A DNA stretch of 28,772 nt from Schoenoplectus triqueter (GCA_964058805.1 CAXKVV010000117.1:1-28772); one strand, 5' to 3'. Shown: positions 16,601 to 27,520, counted from the stretch's first letter. Numbers and translations: made by a program. The notes: generated from the sequence alone by a model not told the origin.

Positions 16601-19521
16601 GTTATTGTTTTATCTTTGTTTAGCGATGATGCTTGTATTTCAACTCTGAGTTTTTAAAAAATCTACAGCTCTTCTCTCTTAAATAATCTTCAGCAAAAAT
16701 ATTGTTAATTTTCATTTCCGTGGTCAATCTTTCTTTTTCAAAATGAACTGTTGTTATTCTTCATGGATGCATATGGAAGCTTCTATTATTTTTTTCTTGT
16801 ATCTACCATCATCACTCGTCATTCTTTAACGATAATTATGATTAGAAAATTATTAAATCAATCCGCTAGTTTAATTTGTAGTTTTTCTGTGACTAGATAA
16901 CAAGTTTACCAGCATAACAATAATTAACAAGGATCATTATTGTTGATCCACCTATTAATATATTACTAATTATTATTTATTAGTACTTATAGTTATTAAA
17001 CATCATTAAAATAGTAATAATTATTGATAATGGCATTGATGTAAAGCATTTTTTTCTCTACTCCTTATTAAGTACGTATGTGTTCTGATCCTGCAACGGT
17101 TCAGATTTTTTGTTAAATTTTTAGAGGTAATATCACTCATCGGATTGAGTTATTTATCAAATAATATTACTATCTCTATGACCATTTGTGTTGAAGTTAA
17201 AATTTTCTCTCAATTTTATTTGTTACACGAAATGCTATATAATTTAGGAGTATAATTGCTTTATTTTGTTTCTTTTTTTTCTTAGATTGCCATTAATTAT
17301 GAATTTTAACTTTTCTTAAACGCTGAATGTTAACTTTCCTCTCAAATTATATTTATTTTGTATTAATTATGTATTCATGATTGAAATTGATATTAATTAC
17401 TAAATTATTTTATTTTTATTTCCTTATTTTTCACATGAAAATTTAAAATTTTATATTTCTGAAAGATATCACCGTAATAACGCACGTATAAAATACTAGT
17501 AATAACAAAAAATGGAATATCCCACTATAATTCCCACGGTACAACCAAGACCTCGTTTCAATACATTTCCATAATCATCCTATGAGTATGGATTCCCATT
17601 AATTGGTTTGTGGATTCCCATCCCGCGTAATAACATGACACAAAAACAGGTCCTAAGTCGGTTGGATCTGGATTTGGAGCCAATATGAGCCCAATCAAAG
17701 TAGTTAATGAATCTGTGAATTTTAACTATGATATTATTTTATAAATAAGAACAGACTGTCATCAAAATTATTGATATTATTTTATGAAGTTGATGAATAT
17801 TTATGCTATACTCTGTGTACAGGCGGGATATATTTGACAGACCAACTTTATTTGACAGTTAACACAATTATATCAAAATTTGTTGAAATAATTTTTGTGT
17901 GTTCATTATCAGTTGGATAGAACATGTATCAATCTTGATGCAATTTGTGAATTTATGGATACCAATTAAATGCCAATGAATTAAGCTATTTTTTTTTTCA
18001 AATTGCTTGATAGATATTCAAATTCAATTAAAGTTTGATTAGAGGTCTATGAGCATACTTGTAGTTGTAATTTTTTTTTTCCATTTTGAGAAACTTTGTT
18101 CATTGTCACTTGTCAAATTAGTATGATGTTAATATAAGCCATCCATAATTCAGGAGATTAACCAGCATTGGCATTGTAATATTTTCACTTGTTTTTAATC
18201 TATGTTTGTATCATTTGTATTTCTTGGGGACCCATATTCGGATTGTGCTTGGATCTGATCCATTGATGGGTACAAATGGCCCTATGATACTTACTGTGGT
18301 TATCAACGAGTATGTATCTGTAGCCGGACCAAAATATCATACTAAAGCCTGTCCCATTAGGTTGGATATGGGTTTTCTTTAGAAGTATCTTTTCTCTTTT
18401 CCTCCGTGTTAGCTTTATTAATAATTTCATTTTCTTTACATAGACATAATTGGCATATTTGTTTTGGTTTTCTTGCAGATTTAAGTCTCAACAGTAGAAT
18501 ATCTAGGTGATGAGCTCTGTTTAGCTGACCTAAAATTGAGCTTAATTAATGGCATGTTGACCATATTCCCGCCATTTATACACAAGTGTAACTTCTCATT
18601 GGGCCTAATTTGGGCTTTAATAAACCGTACTTGCATGAATTCTCAATGCTTGAAACATTATGCTGTCTCTCACCTTTCACTTGTCCAGTGGAAACTTCAA
18701 TCATAGCTTCTCTTACTGCCCATGCTAATTATAAAAAGAGAGAAAACACTGACCTTGTTCACTTTTGATGCTCACAGAAAAGAGCAAACAAACCTAAATG
18801 AACATCCAATTTAATTGGTTGTGTTTCCCACGTACCTAATCACTAATGAAAACCTTGACTAAATGATGATCCATAATGTTATCTTACACCCCCAAAAGGA
18901 AAAAGAAAATGTTCATGTCCGCACAAATTCAAACCATTGAAGCTGTTAAAACTTGAAACACATATTGGTGGTCGTTGGCTCTCTTTTTTATATGTATATA
19001 TTCTATGCAGTCATCATCAGCTCTCTTTCTTATTTTATTCTACACCATCAAGTCCTACCAAAACATGCCAAGTTGATCTTTTGGTGATGAAAAGTCATGG
19101 ACGATCTATAATGGGTAAAAAGAGTTGGATCATTACCCAAGTTGTGATTTGGAAGGGTAGCTCCTCTATCACAAATTTAGCAAGCTATATAGTAGAGCAT
19201 GGCCTTTGTATTGCCCACACTAGGTAATCTCTTTAGGAAGAGAGATAGATGTTGACTATGGATACAAATAAAAAGATGTCTTTAATTCTTTATAATTTTA
19301 TTTTTTCGGTCTTGATAATAGCCCTTAACAATCCCCTAGAATCTTCGGTCAAGATTCTTCCCGCGCGAAGCGCTTGAGCACATAACGTTTGAGGCGATGA
19401 AAGTGATTATAACAAATTATAAAAGTGATCATACAAAATTATAAAAGTATTTAAAGTAAATGTAAATTGTAATTTTAAATTTATTTGCTTTCACTTTGAC
19501 ATTTTTAATAAATTTGTAATT
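16601..19521. other. AT-rich intergenic DNA, no gene seen
   Basis: Almost 3 kb without a supported coding region. Frames at 18200-18430 (-) and 18937-19227 (+) lack domains, codon bias or conserved motifs. A CGTAATAACGCACG...ATACTAGT sequence at about 17472-17500 may be a decayed Helitron 3' end. Toward 19390-19520 AT-rich words such as AAGTGATTATA and AAATTATAAAAGT begin, resembling the minisatellite found further right. Confidence 0.5.
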
Positions 19522-19689
19522 CACTACAACAGAAATGATATTAGACAACACTCATTTAATAACAGTTATATATCAAATCTGTTGCTAAATAGCTCAGTGG
19601 CATCATTGTAATATTGAGAACTTCTTTAACAACAGTTTATAATAAAAAATCATTTTAAAATAGACTCTCAGAACCCAATAAAATAGCAG

Positions 19690-19820
19690 AACCATTTAGC
19701 AAATGTTCTTTGAACGAATCGTTGTTAAACACTGCTTTTAACAATGGTTCTGTGCTTAGAACTATTGTTAAATGGTGCGTTTAGCAACGGTTCTTTCAAG
19801 AAACCGTTGCTAAATGATTC
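19690..19820. repeat. Left subterminal hairpin repeats of the 1.26-kb CACTA element
   Basis: Consecutive inverted pairs such as TTAGCAACGGTTCTTTC / GAAACCGTTGCTAAA near 19779-19814, and TTTAACAATGGTTCTG with AGAACTATTGTTAAA near 19736-19771. In CACTA elements such repeats bind the TnpA-type protein during excision. Confidence 0.8.
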
Positions 19821-20477
19821 TGCTGCTTTTTTGGTTCTGACATTTGCTTTTTTGCTCCAACCAATAATATTTTCTCCCACAGATTGCCCATCTCACCGTT
19901 CGTTAATTCCAATCTAATGTTCCAAAAATAAAAAATTAGAAACTGACATCCCACGGATTACCAACCATTTTTCATCTGTTTTCATATATAAAAAGAGAGA
20001 TGAGAGAGAGAGAAAGAAGAGAGAAGAGAGACAAAATAAATAAAAATCGAAATCCGACCATCTCAACTTCAAACAGACGTAACTTTTGATAGAAAACTCC
20101 AATTGAGGCGTTCTACACGGCCACGAAAAACTAACGATGAGATCTACAGGGTTAACCATTTTTGCCATTATTATCATTATCGGGGCCAAAAAAGCTCATA
20201 TTCAAGCTCAAAAACGCATTTGAAGTTTTTTTTTGTTTTTTTTTCTATTTTTTCTTAGAAATTGTATATATTTTCATATTATTATATGAGAAAGATGTAT
20301 GTATTTTTTGAGTAAATATTTTTTCATTTGGTGAATAATATATAATAATATTTATTCTTATTTAATCAATATGACTCCATATTCATTGTTTACTGTTAAT
20401 CAATACGACTCAATATCAATTTGACTCGCACATTTTAAAGAAAGTTAAATTTAAAAAAAAAAATATTTTTTAAAAAA

Positions 20478-20765
20478 ACCTTTAGCAACGGTTTTTAACT
20501 AATAGCCATTGCTAAAGGACTCTTTAGCAATGGCTATTAGTTAAAAATCATTGCTAATTATTTTTTAGTTTTTTTAATAAATAATCGTTGCTAAAGTACT
20601 CTTTAACAACGGTTTTTATTTAAAAACCATTGTTAAATGACCCTTTAACAACGATTAGTAGTTAAGAACCGTTGTTAAATGTCTTCCAAAAATGATTTTA
20701 ACAACAGTTATTTATACTTTTCCTAACACCCCTTTAATAACGGTTGGAGAACCGTTATTAAATCC
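20478..20765. repeat. Right subterminal hairpin repeats of the 1.26-kb CACTA element
   Basis: At least four successive hairpins with arms of the TTTAGCAACGGTTTTTA type and spacing of about 60 bases: near 20480-20520, 20520-20560, 20580-20640 and 20643-20680. A last pair, TTTAATAACGGTT / AACCGTTATTAAA, lies at about 20731-20762. Sequence between arms varies while the arms stay similar. Confidence 0.85.
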
Positions 20766-20849
20766 AGGATCTATTGTAGTGATTGTATCCGCACTTATTA
20801 TATGTGATTAGAAAGTTATTCTATGAACATTTGCACTGATTATATCAGT

Positions 20850-20873
20850 TATATATATATATATATATATATA
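20850..20873. repeat. (TA)n tract left of first foldback element
   Basis: Uninterrupted alternating TA ending directly at GAGTGAGG. It serves as one flank of the first foldback element. Confidence 0.9.
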
Positions 20874-21273
20874 GAGTGAGGCTATGGTGCTTCGCGAAGC
20901 ACAAAACCTCCCGTGCTTCGCGTCCGTATCTCGAATTTGAAAGTTCATACACCCGATCCAAACCGTTGAACATGATCTTCATATTGAACTATCTTTGGAG
21001 ATCAAAATTTATATTTTTTTGAATTTTTTTGCTATTGTTTAGATGGGTACAAAATCGCTAGTTTTGGATGGTGCAGAAATCGTTAGATCAGCAAATTTTA
21101 TACTCATTTAAAAAATAGCAAAAAAATTCAAAAAAATATAAAATTTGATCTCCAAAGATATTTCAATATGAAGATCATGTTCAACGGTTTGGATCGAGCG
21201 TATGAACTTTCAAATTCGAGATACATACGCGAAGCACGGGAGGTTTTGTGCTTCGCGAAGCACCATAGCCTCA

Positions 21274-21276
<3 letters not shown>
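20874..21276. mobile_element. Foldback MITE 1 inside a (TA)n tract
   Basis: About 403 bp that is almost one long inverted repeat: arms of about 180-190 bases and a loop of some 30-40 bases around 21060-21090. Outer ends read GAGTGAGGCTATGG and its complement. Each arm has the perfect 16-bp palindrome GTGCTTCGCGAAGCAC (20887-20902 and 21248-21263) followed by a second CGTGCTTCGCG word. No coding capacity. TA tracts on both sides agree with TA-targeting elements, but the superfamily is not assignable from this copy. Confidence 0.85.

Positions 21277-21314
<38 letters not shown>
21277..21314. repeat. (TA)n tract shared by two foldback elements
   Basis: A 38-base uninterrupted TA run separating MITE 1 from MITE 2. 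Each element ends directly at it with GAGTG or its complement. Confidence 0.9.
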
Positions 21315-21317
<3 letters not shown>

Positions 21318-21699
21318 TGGAGATACCGTGAGCTTAACTCAAAAAACATATTAAATCAACTTAAAATTTTAATTTATCATTCTCATTAAATTCTTTATAT
21401 AAAAATCTTGTGGGATGCAAAAATTTAGAGTGTTTTGAGCTTTTTAAGTCACCATTTTTAATTTTTTAAAATGATGTTCAAGTATTGAATATATTATTAT
21501 TATTTTTAGAGCTGATTTTCAAAAATTAAAAACCACAACATAAAAACCTCAAAACGCTCCAAATTTTTGCATCCCATGAGATTTTCATATAAAGAATTTA
21601 ATGAGAATGATAAATTAAAATTTCGAAATGATTTGATATGCTTTTTGAGTTAAGCTCACGGAAGGCCTCCGTGAGCTTAAGCTCACGGTATCTCCACTC
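21315..21699. mobile_element. Foldback MITE 2 inside a (TA)n tract
   Basis: About 385 bp, an inverted repeat with arms of about 150-170 bases (for example TTTATCATTCTCATTAAATT against its complement near 21597-21620). Outer ends GAGTGGAGATACCGTGAGC and the complement. The interior is unrelated to MITE 1, but both begin TATAGAGTG. The right end has an extra inverted copy, giving the perfect palindrome CCGTGAGCTTAAGCTCACGG at 21669-21688. Non-coding. A further TA tract follows to about 21714. Confidence 0.83.
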
Positions 21700-21714
21700 T
21701 ATATATATATATAT

Positions 21715-22205
21715 TTAGAATTGATTTTTTCAGGTTAAAAAATATTTTTATTAAATATTTGTATTGATTATATGTGATTAAAAGTGATTATATAAAATAT
21801 TTTTGCTAATTATTTTACATTAAAAAATATTTATACTAAATATTTGCATTGATTATATCATGTTAAAAAACAATTTTAATAATTTGTACATTGACTATAT
21901 GTGATTAAAAATAATTGTATTAAACATTTATACTGATTATATCAGATTAAAAGTGTCTATACTAAGTGTTTGCACTAACTATATAATATTAAAAGATATT
22001 TTTGCTAAATATTTACTTTGATGATAGTGATTAAAAAATGATTATATTAAATATATGCATTGACTACATTAGATTAAAAAATATTTATACTAAATATTCA
22101 TATTGATTATTTTAGATTAAAAATATTTATATACTAAATATTTACATTGATTATATACTGATTATATCAGATTGAAAGTGTTTATACTAAATATTAGCAT
22201 TGTTT
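21715..22205. repeat. AT-rich minisatellite, unit about 43-45 bp
   Basis: About ten diverged copies of a unit like ACTAAATATTTGCATTGATTATATCAGATTAAAAATATTTAT, truncated here to key words: ATATTTGCATTGATTATAT and GATTAAAAAT. The same words occur to the left of the MITEs at about 20785-20849 and faintly before the CACTA element at 19390-19470. The array thus seems to have been invaded by those elements. Confidence 0.75.
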
Positions 22206-22660
22206 AACATAATTGCATAAATAACCAGTGTATGAAATAACAAATGATTCAAAGGGAATCAATGCATAAAGTTGAATAAAGTGAGAACAAGAGAGAGGGC
22301 TCAAAAGATAACATGAAAGATAGATGTGATAGAGAGAAAGAAAAGAACAACATCCTATTGGCAGCCTCTGTCAATATTTAAAAAAAAACAACAACATAGA
22401 GATGAGAGAGGAATATAAGAGAGAGACAAATATATGCAAGAGAAAAATGAAGAGAGAGATGAAAAAATGCGAGAGAGGAAGACAGAGAGATGCGAGAGAG
22501 ACAAAGAGAGATGAGAGAAAAAGAGAGGGAGAGAGATTCGCATGAGAGAGGGAGTAAAAACGCTAGACATGGAAAATCCAAGCGAAAGTGAGGGAAATAG
22601 AGAAAGACACTAGAGACGATGGAAAAAAAGTGCGGAAGATAGTTTAGAGGGGATGATTAA
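22206..22660. repeat. GA-rich low-complexity stretch
   Basis: From about 22280 to 22640 the + strand is dominated by GAGAGA, AGAGAGAG and GAAAGA words interrupted by short unique bases. Long open frames on the - strand (Ser/Leu-rich) are artefacts of this composition. GAGA-type tracts can act in plant promoters, but no gene start is evident. Confidence 0.7.
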
Positions 22661-23785
22661 GGGGAAAGTTAAGGAGAAATATAATAATATCTCTTATTAT
22701 CTATCTGTTTATTGATTATTGTATATTATTCTGCTGTCTTGGGAGGTGCCCTTTTAATGAGATGACTGTATAAGCGATAAGGTAATCCAAAATAAGCTCA
22801 GCATGGTACATGTGTATGATTCACAAAGATGCTACGATGCTGTGTAAACTAATTGGTTAGGTAATATATGAGATCTAAATGACATTTGGACAAGATATAT
22901 ATTCTCAAAAAAGAATTTGAAGAATTTTGATAGGATATGAACGAATCATCTCGTTTTTTGTCAGGTAATATACGCGGATCTAAGTGACATATTATAAAGA
23001 TATTTCCATAAAAAGCATATTGACAAGATGCGAGCATTTTTATTCTGTATAATCATAATCGTAATTAATTAACGCGGCTTATCATTTCGTCTCCATGTTG
23101 TGTGTGTGCTCATAGGTGATGCAACACTTGGTTACGGTGGCATATATAGGTGCTCATAGGTGATGGGCGTGTTAGTGGGCGGGGTAAATAATTGAAGAAA
23201 TAACATTGAAACCTCCAACCTAACATCGAGTCATAGAGCACTCTTGTATGTCCTTTGAGTCTCTGAGGAGATGGAAGTTAATTTTTGTGAAACTATGTTT
23301 AATCGTACAACTAGGAGCCAATGTGCGGAACCATAGTTTTCTATGTACCATAATTTTGTTATTCTCTATGAATTAAGGGACCAATAATATAATATATAAA
23401 TAAAAGGACATTCTCTATTAATTATCAAAATCTGAGCCGTTATAATTGAATCTTATCGTTTAAATTTAATGGCACATTACTGCCATAATTGCAACTATGC
23501 ATAGCATCAGATTCATATACATCTAAATATAGTGCGGCAGAAATAATATAGTGTTAGGTATAGTAGACGAGGGATGGAATGTGTGAAACTGTGAAAATAT
23601 GGTTTTCGGCGGGATGTGATGTTAATTTTTAAATTTCAAGAAAATATAATTAGGTCATACAAATATTATTTTTTCCTTTTGTCTCTATAAATTAAACTCA
23701 ATTTGGTAATGGGTGGTAAAAACATTGAATAGATGTTTAACGGATAATATATAGGATAATTTATTAATAAATTCCGTATATATAT
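22661..23785. other. Intergenic, short local duplications, no gene seen
   Basis: AGGTAATATATGAGATCTAA at about 22860 recurs as AGGTAATATACGCGGATCTAA at about 22965, with TAAGTGACAT/TAAATGACAT following each copy. GTGCTCATAGGTGATG occurs near 23107 and 23152. No coding region or RNA gene recognised. Confidence 0.5.
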
Positions 23786-23801
23786 CACTACTAGAATATA
23801 C
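23786..23801. mobile_element. CACTA-type terminus, possible left end of an older element
   Basis: CACTACTAGAATATAC starts here, sharing its first 12 bases with the left end of the 24434-27537 CACTA element. No matching right end or TSD was found within the window. It may be the left end of an older CACTA element, later interrupted, whose coding remnant lies on the - strand at 27883-28690. It could also be a chance match or a lone end. Confidence 0.4.
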
Positions 23802-24433
23802 AGCATCAGCTAGGGTGGAAAAAAGATCATTGCCTTATGTACCTCCAAGTAATTGTCAAGTGATATGGATTTACCCTTACCTCAATGCCCATGAGACTGA
23901 GCTGCACGCTACAGAATAATTGTAGCATGAGCCGATGCCACTGGTCAGTGACGTGCATAACATTCTCCAATTTGCTTGGGCTAACCCATGCACAATATTC
24001 AACTCTCGAGGACCATACTCCGTTCACAGGCGTAGGTGATAATTGTTTAATGTTGTGCACCTACCCAAGCTATGTATTATGAATGCTATTTTCCTTTCTA
24101 GCTGGCCATTTATTTATTATGTTCATTTTTATGGATTATAAGGGTATTTTGGCATGAATATTTTTCATGCTGATGTATCATGAGTTGCGTTCCCGTGCTT
24201 ATATATCCTTAGTTGCTAGGGTATTTTTGTGTGATTGAATTCATTATATTGCTATATATATTATGTAGGTGAGTAATGATAAATGCCACACAAAATAAAA
24301 AAAAAAAACACATTCCATCCATTTAATTCTCTTTAGAATCAGATTTCATCTATTTTCCTTTTAACCAAAAGAAGCACCCAATAATACAAAAAATATACTA
24401 CATCTGCATCCATTCAACACAAAATATATCCAT
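23802..24433. other. Sequence between two CACTA termini, no gene supported
   Basis: A 77-codon minus-strand frame at 23827-24060 is open but matches no family I recognise, and nearby sequence shows no continuing exons. The rest is AT-rich with an A run at about 24297-24310. Confidence 0.4.
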
Positions 24434-24476
24434 CACTACTAGAATTTGAGTTATTATCGTGGTTAGTTGATGTTTT

Positions 24477-24620
24477 TTCCGTGATAAATCTGGGTTCTAC
24501 GGAAATAAAGAGATTGGTGCGTGACGCTCATCATTTCTGTAGACAAATCCACGAAAGAAATTTGCACGAAAATAAAATCCACGGAATATAATCTATCTTT
24601 TCACGGAAATACTCCAGAAC
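24477..24620. repeat. Left subterminal repeats of the 3.1-kb CACTA element
   Basis: Repeated words TTTCCGTG, TCTACGGAAATA, ATCCACGAAAG, ATCCACGGAAT and TTTTCACGGAAATA in both orientations, about 20-40 bases apart. These are the expected positions for transposase-binding subterminal repeats. Confidence 0.75.
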
Positions 24621-25566
24621 TTTTTATATATTTGAAAAACACAGCGAGAGTGAAATTTTTGAGAGGGAGGCCAAAACTCTCATTTCCCTCCGCTGGAAAC
24701 CCCCCTAATCATTTCACCCAGAAATAAATTTCATTGGAGAGAAATCATAAAATGATAATCGCAACGCCCAGAAATGCATCACATCATAAATCTAACGGTC
24801 CATAAGCAATTTCAGGGGCCTAAAATTAGAAAAGATGAGACATCTTTTGAAAAAGAGTACACATATATCCTCCAAGCTAGCTCTCCGTCTTAATTTCCCC
24901 ACCATTCTCATCTCCAAGTTAGGGTTCTACTGTGAAACCCTCGCCACTCAGCCATTAGTGGTCGTCGAGCGCTCATCCCAGCACTTTTTTTCCTCGGCTT
25001 ACCCACTTTGCTGACCACCATTCGCCTCCCCACTCGTGATCGTCTCGACACGGTTGACACAATCTCGGACTGATCTTGGCCAAGCCCCCATTCTTGTACC
25101 TTGCTCCATGTCATCGCCTTGACATTCTGGTACTCCCTTTCTTTTTTCTTTTCCTAGCCTAGTGTGCCATCTCGCGGTGCCAAGTACTGAGCCCCGTGCC
25201 CCTTTTCTTCTGTTAGATAACATTATTTTCTGGAATTTGAGAGGTTTGACTTTATTTTCATTATTACTCACAGGAATATTGACATTACTCACAGAAATAA
25301 TGACTCTAATTTTATTTTTACAGTTGGTGTCATATTTGCTCTTCTAACAGAAGAACAAATATTAGTGTGGACTCAAGTAAAAACTAAAGAATCTCTGCCG
25401 CATAGAAATATTAGCATTACTATATAAATAGTTGTTTCTTTGTACTGGTAATATATATGCTAGCTTGCCCCCAAAATAAATTTGATACTTTAATTTCTAT
25501 TCAAACAACACATATATACTATTTTCTGCCTTAATCAAATACTCTTTCGTGATGTTTATGACACAG

Positions 25567-26110
25567 ATTCCTTCATATGCCTGGTACAAAGTCTTCTCTA
25601 CCAAGGGGAAAAAAGGTTAAATACACCCAACAGGACCTCGTCCATTTAGAAGAGTTCACCACTGAAAAAACAAATAAAATGAATCCTAAGACCATTTAGA
25701 ACCTTATGCCAGGACCATTTAGAAGTTTTCGCATATTTGATCAGACCACGAGAGATACTTTGGAGATCCAATTTTTGGTAAATAAAAATTATTGTTAATT
25801 TATAATTTATATATACAAATGGAGACCAGTAGATTTTATTAACTCGGTAATTGATTAATTAATGTATTCACCAAATCGCTATTGTGTTGTTTTATTAATG
25901 AAGGAACAGTTTAAATATTGAGTAGGAAATGTCACGGCAGGGTTTTATCTCAGGTGAATTTTCAGCTTTCTATAGTGGGAATTGAGTGCAAACAAGTCGG
26001 GTTTTGATGTTTCACAATACTAATTTTTGTTGTTCACTGTATGTTGTGCTTGTAGGCTCATGGTCTCATTTCTCAGCCAACTCAAGGACAACATATGCCT
26101 TTTATTTCAG
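25567..26110 (+). pseudogene. Exon-like fragments within CACTA element (first part)
   Basis: Two stretches look like exons with consensus splice borders. At 25567-25615 an acceptor-like ACACAG precedes, FLHMPGTKSSLPRGKK is readable, and a GT donor follows. At 26056-26110 TGTAG precedes, and the exon reads AHGLISQPTQGQHMPFIS before G|GTAAGTAT. They could be remnants of the element's own TnpA-like gene or of a captured host gene. No domain was recognised and the exons do not all join in frame. Confidence 0.35.
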
Positions 26111-26423
26111 GTAAGTATAATTTCTAACAATTTTGAATAGGTGATGGTGTTTGACGGGAGTTGTGTAAGGTTTTCATAGTTTTTAACATTGGAGTGGACT
26201 AGTATTGTGAGATTCATGCATGTCAAAGTCTGTAGATTTAGTTTGTGTTTTAAGACTTTGCTGAAATTTATATAACATATAGGTATGAATGTTGATAATT
26301 ATCATGTTTCACTAATATATATATATATATTTTCTAAAAAGGAATTATGGTAAATTTCAGGGTTCTTATGCAGTCATAAAAGAATATCATCGTAATATTA
26401 ATATTTTCATATTATTTACTTAG

Positions 26424-26803
26424 GGTCACATGGCCCTTCCTTACAATGCACTTATTAGAATGCAAATGCCTCTGCACCAAGTAAGAACAAAACATATTGG
26501 GTTTAAGCATGCTTTTAGTGGTAAATATTACAAATTTATATTAGTCATGCTTGAGGGCAAGAAGAAAAAATTGTATTGTACATGCTTCAAAATAGAGAGA
26601 TACAAATGTAGGTTGTTTAATTATACTGATGCTCCAAAGTAAAAGATCCTAAGTATTTTTTTTGTTCTATACTAGAGATTATCTTCAATGTCGCAATCAA
26701 ATGTGATGGGAGGGATACAAGCACTTGTAACGCAAGCTGCAATAGGCGAGACAGCCATGAACCGATGGTACGAGGGATCGAACTCGGACAATCAACAAAT
26801 ATA
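26424..26803 (+). pseudogene. Exon-like fragments within CACTA element (last part)
   Basis: 26424-26480 follows TTACTTAG, reads GHMALPYNALIRMQMPLHQ, and is followed by GTAAGAAC. From about 26690 a 38-codon frame (MSQSNVMGGIQALV, TAMNRWYEGSNSDNQQI) ends at TAG at 26801-26803. It looks like a protein C-terminus rather than random AT-rich sequence. Origin unknown. Confidence 0.35.
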
Positions 26804-27189
26804 GTAGTTAGGTTTGGTATGGTTAACGGTTTTCAATTTTTTTGGTAATAGAATGTCCAATTATAGCAATATAGCAGACAAACAACTTTTTAATTATAGT
26901 AATATAGCAGTTGATATACGGATTTATATTTTGGCAGTTCAATACCTGTATTTTTTGATTTGATGTACTTCCAATTGGTGTTTTTATATGCTATATTATT
27001 TTTCTGAAGTTATTTTTAATGCTTGATTGTTTTAATTTGTCATCAGTTGACAATTGGAAAATAAAACAAAAATTAGGGATGCTATTTTGTGCAGGAATGA
27101 GTTTTACTGCCAGAATAAGTGGTGTTACTCTCATAAATAATAGATTTCTTGACAAATTAATTAATAATAGAAAAATAATAATATGGATG

Positions 27190-27520
27190 AGTAGAGTTAT
27201 TCCGTGACTTGTTAAAATTATTTCTGTGAATGTAAAAACCATGGAAATAATATGAGTTATTCCGTTGCTCAATTCCTCGGAACTGCCAAATATTTACTAC
27301 GAAATTAAGAACCGGAGCACTCAGACGGGAACCTATTTCCGTAGAATCATTTCCGTGCTTAATTCCTCAGAAAAGAATTATCTCCGTGGTATTCTACGGA
27401 AATAGTATTTGTTCTGACGATGAAAGTACAGTGAAAACCTTTCCATGGGTAATTCACGGAAATGACGTCTTTTCCGTGCTTGACTTCATGAAACAAGCGT
27501 TTTTCATTCCACGGTAAAAA
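27190..27520. repeat. Right subterminal repeats of the 3.1-kb CACTA element
   Basis: A dense array of TTATTCCGTG, ATTTCCGTGC, TCTACGGAAATA, CTCCGTGG, TTCACGGAAATG and TTCCACGGTAA words over about 330 bases. TTCCGTGCTTAATTCCTC is partly repeated near 27265 and 27350. Same motif family as the left end. Confidence 0.8.

Larger units (their letters stand above)
19522..20781. mobile_element. Non-autonomous CACTA (En/Spm) element, TSD ATT
   Basis: 1,260 bp. Left end CACTACAACAGAA and right end ATTGTAGTG form CACTA-type terminal inverted repeats. ATT directly precedes (19519-19521) and follows (20782-20784), the 3-bp duplication expected of CACTA insertions. No transposase frame. Most of the length at both ends is made of subterminal repeats of the form TTTA(G/A)CAACGGTT and its complement AACCGTTGTTAAA, often paired as hairpins. 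The middle (about 19830-20460) is unique AT-rich DNA with a GA-rich run near 19995-20030. Mobility would need a transposase from a related full-length element. Confidence 0.93.

Noticed and set aside
18200..18430. 76-codon - frame
   Set aside because: No recognised domain, AT-rich, no neighbouring exons.
18937..19227. 96-codon + frame
   Set aside because: No family resemblance; start and stop context unremarkable. Kept as intergenic.
21128..21389. Frames with YIYIYIYI runs
   Set aside because: Translation of the (TA)n tract between foldback elements.
20874..21699. CRISPR-like or tRNA-like structure suggested by strong hairpins
   Set aside because: Arms are 150-190 bases long with element-like termini and TA flanks; no repeat-spacer pattern and no tRNA fold.
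22355..22581. Ser/Leu-rich - frames
   Set aside because: Translation of a GA-rich low-complexity run.
23827..24060. 77-codon - frame with a fairly normal amino-acid mix
   Set aside because: No family recognised and no continuing exon; noted in the flank entry but not called as a gene.
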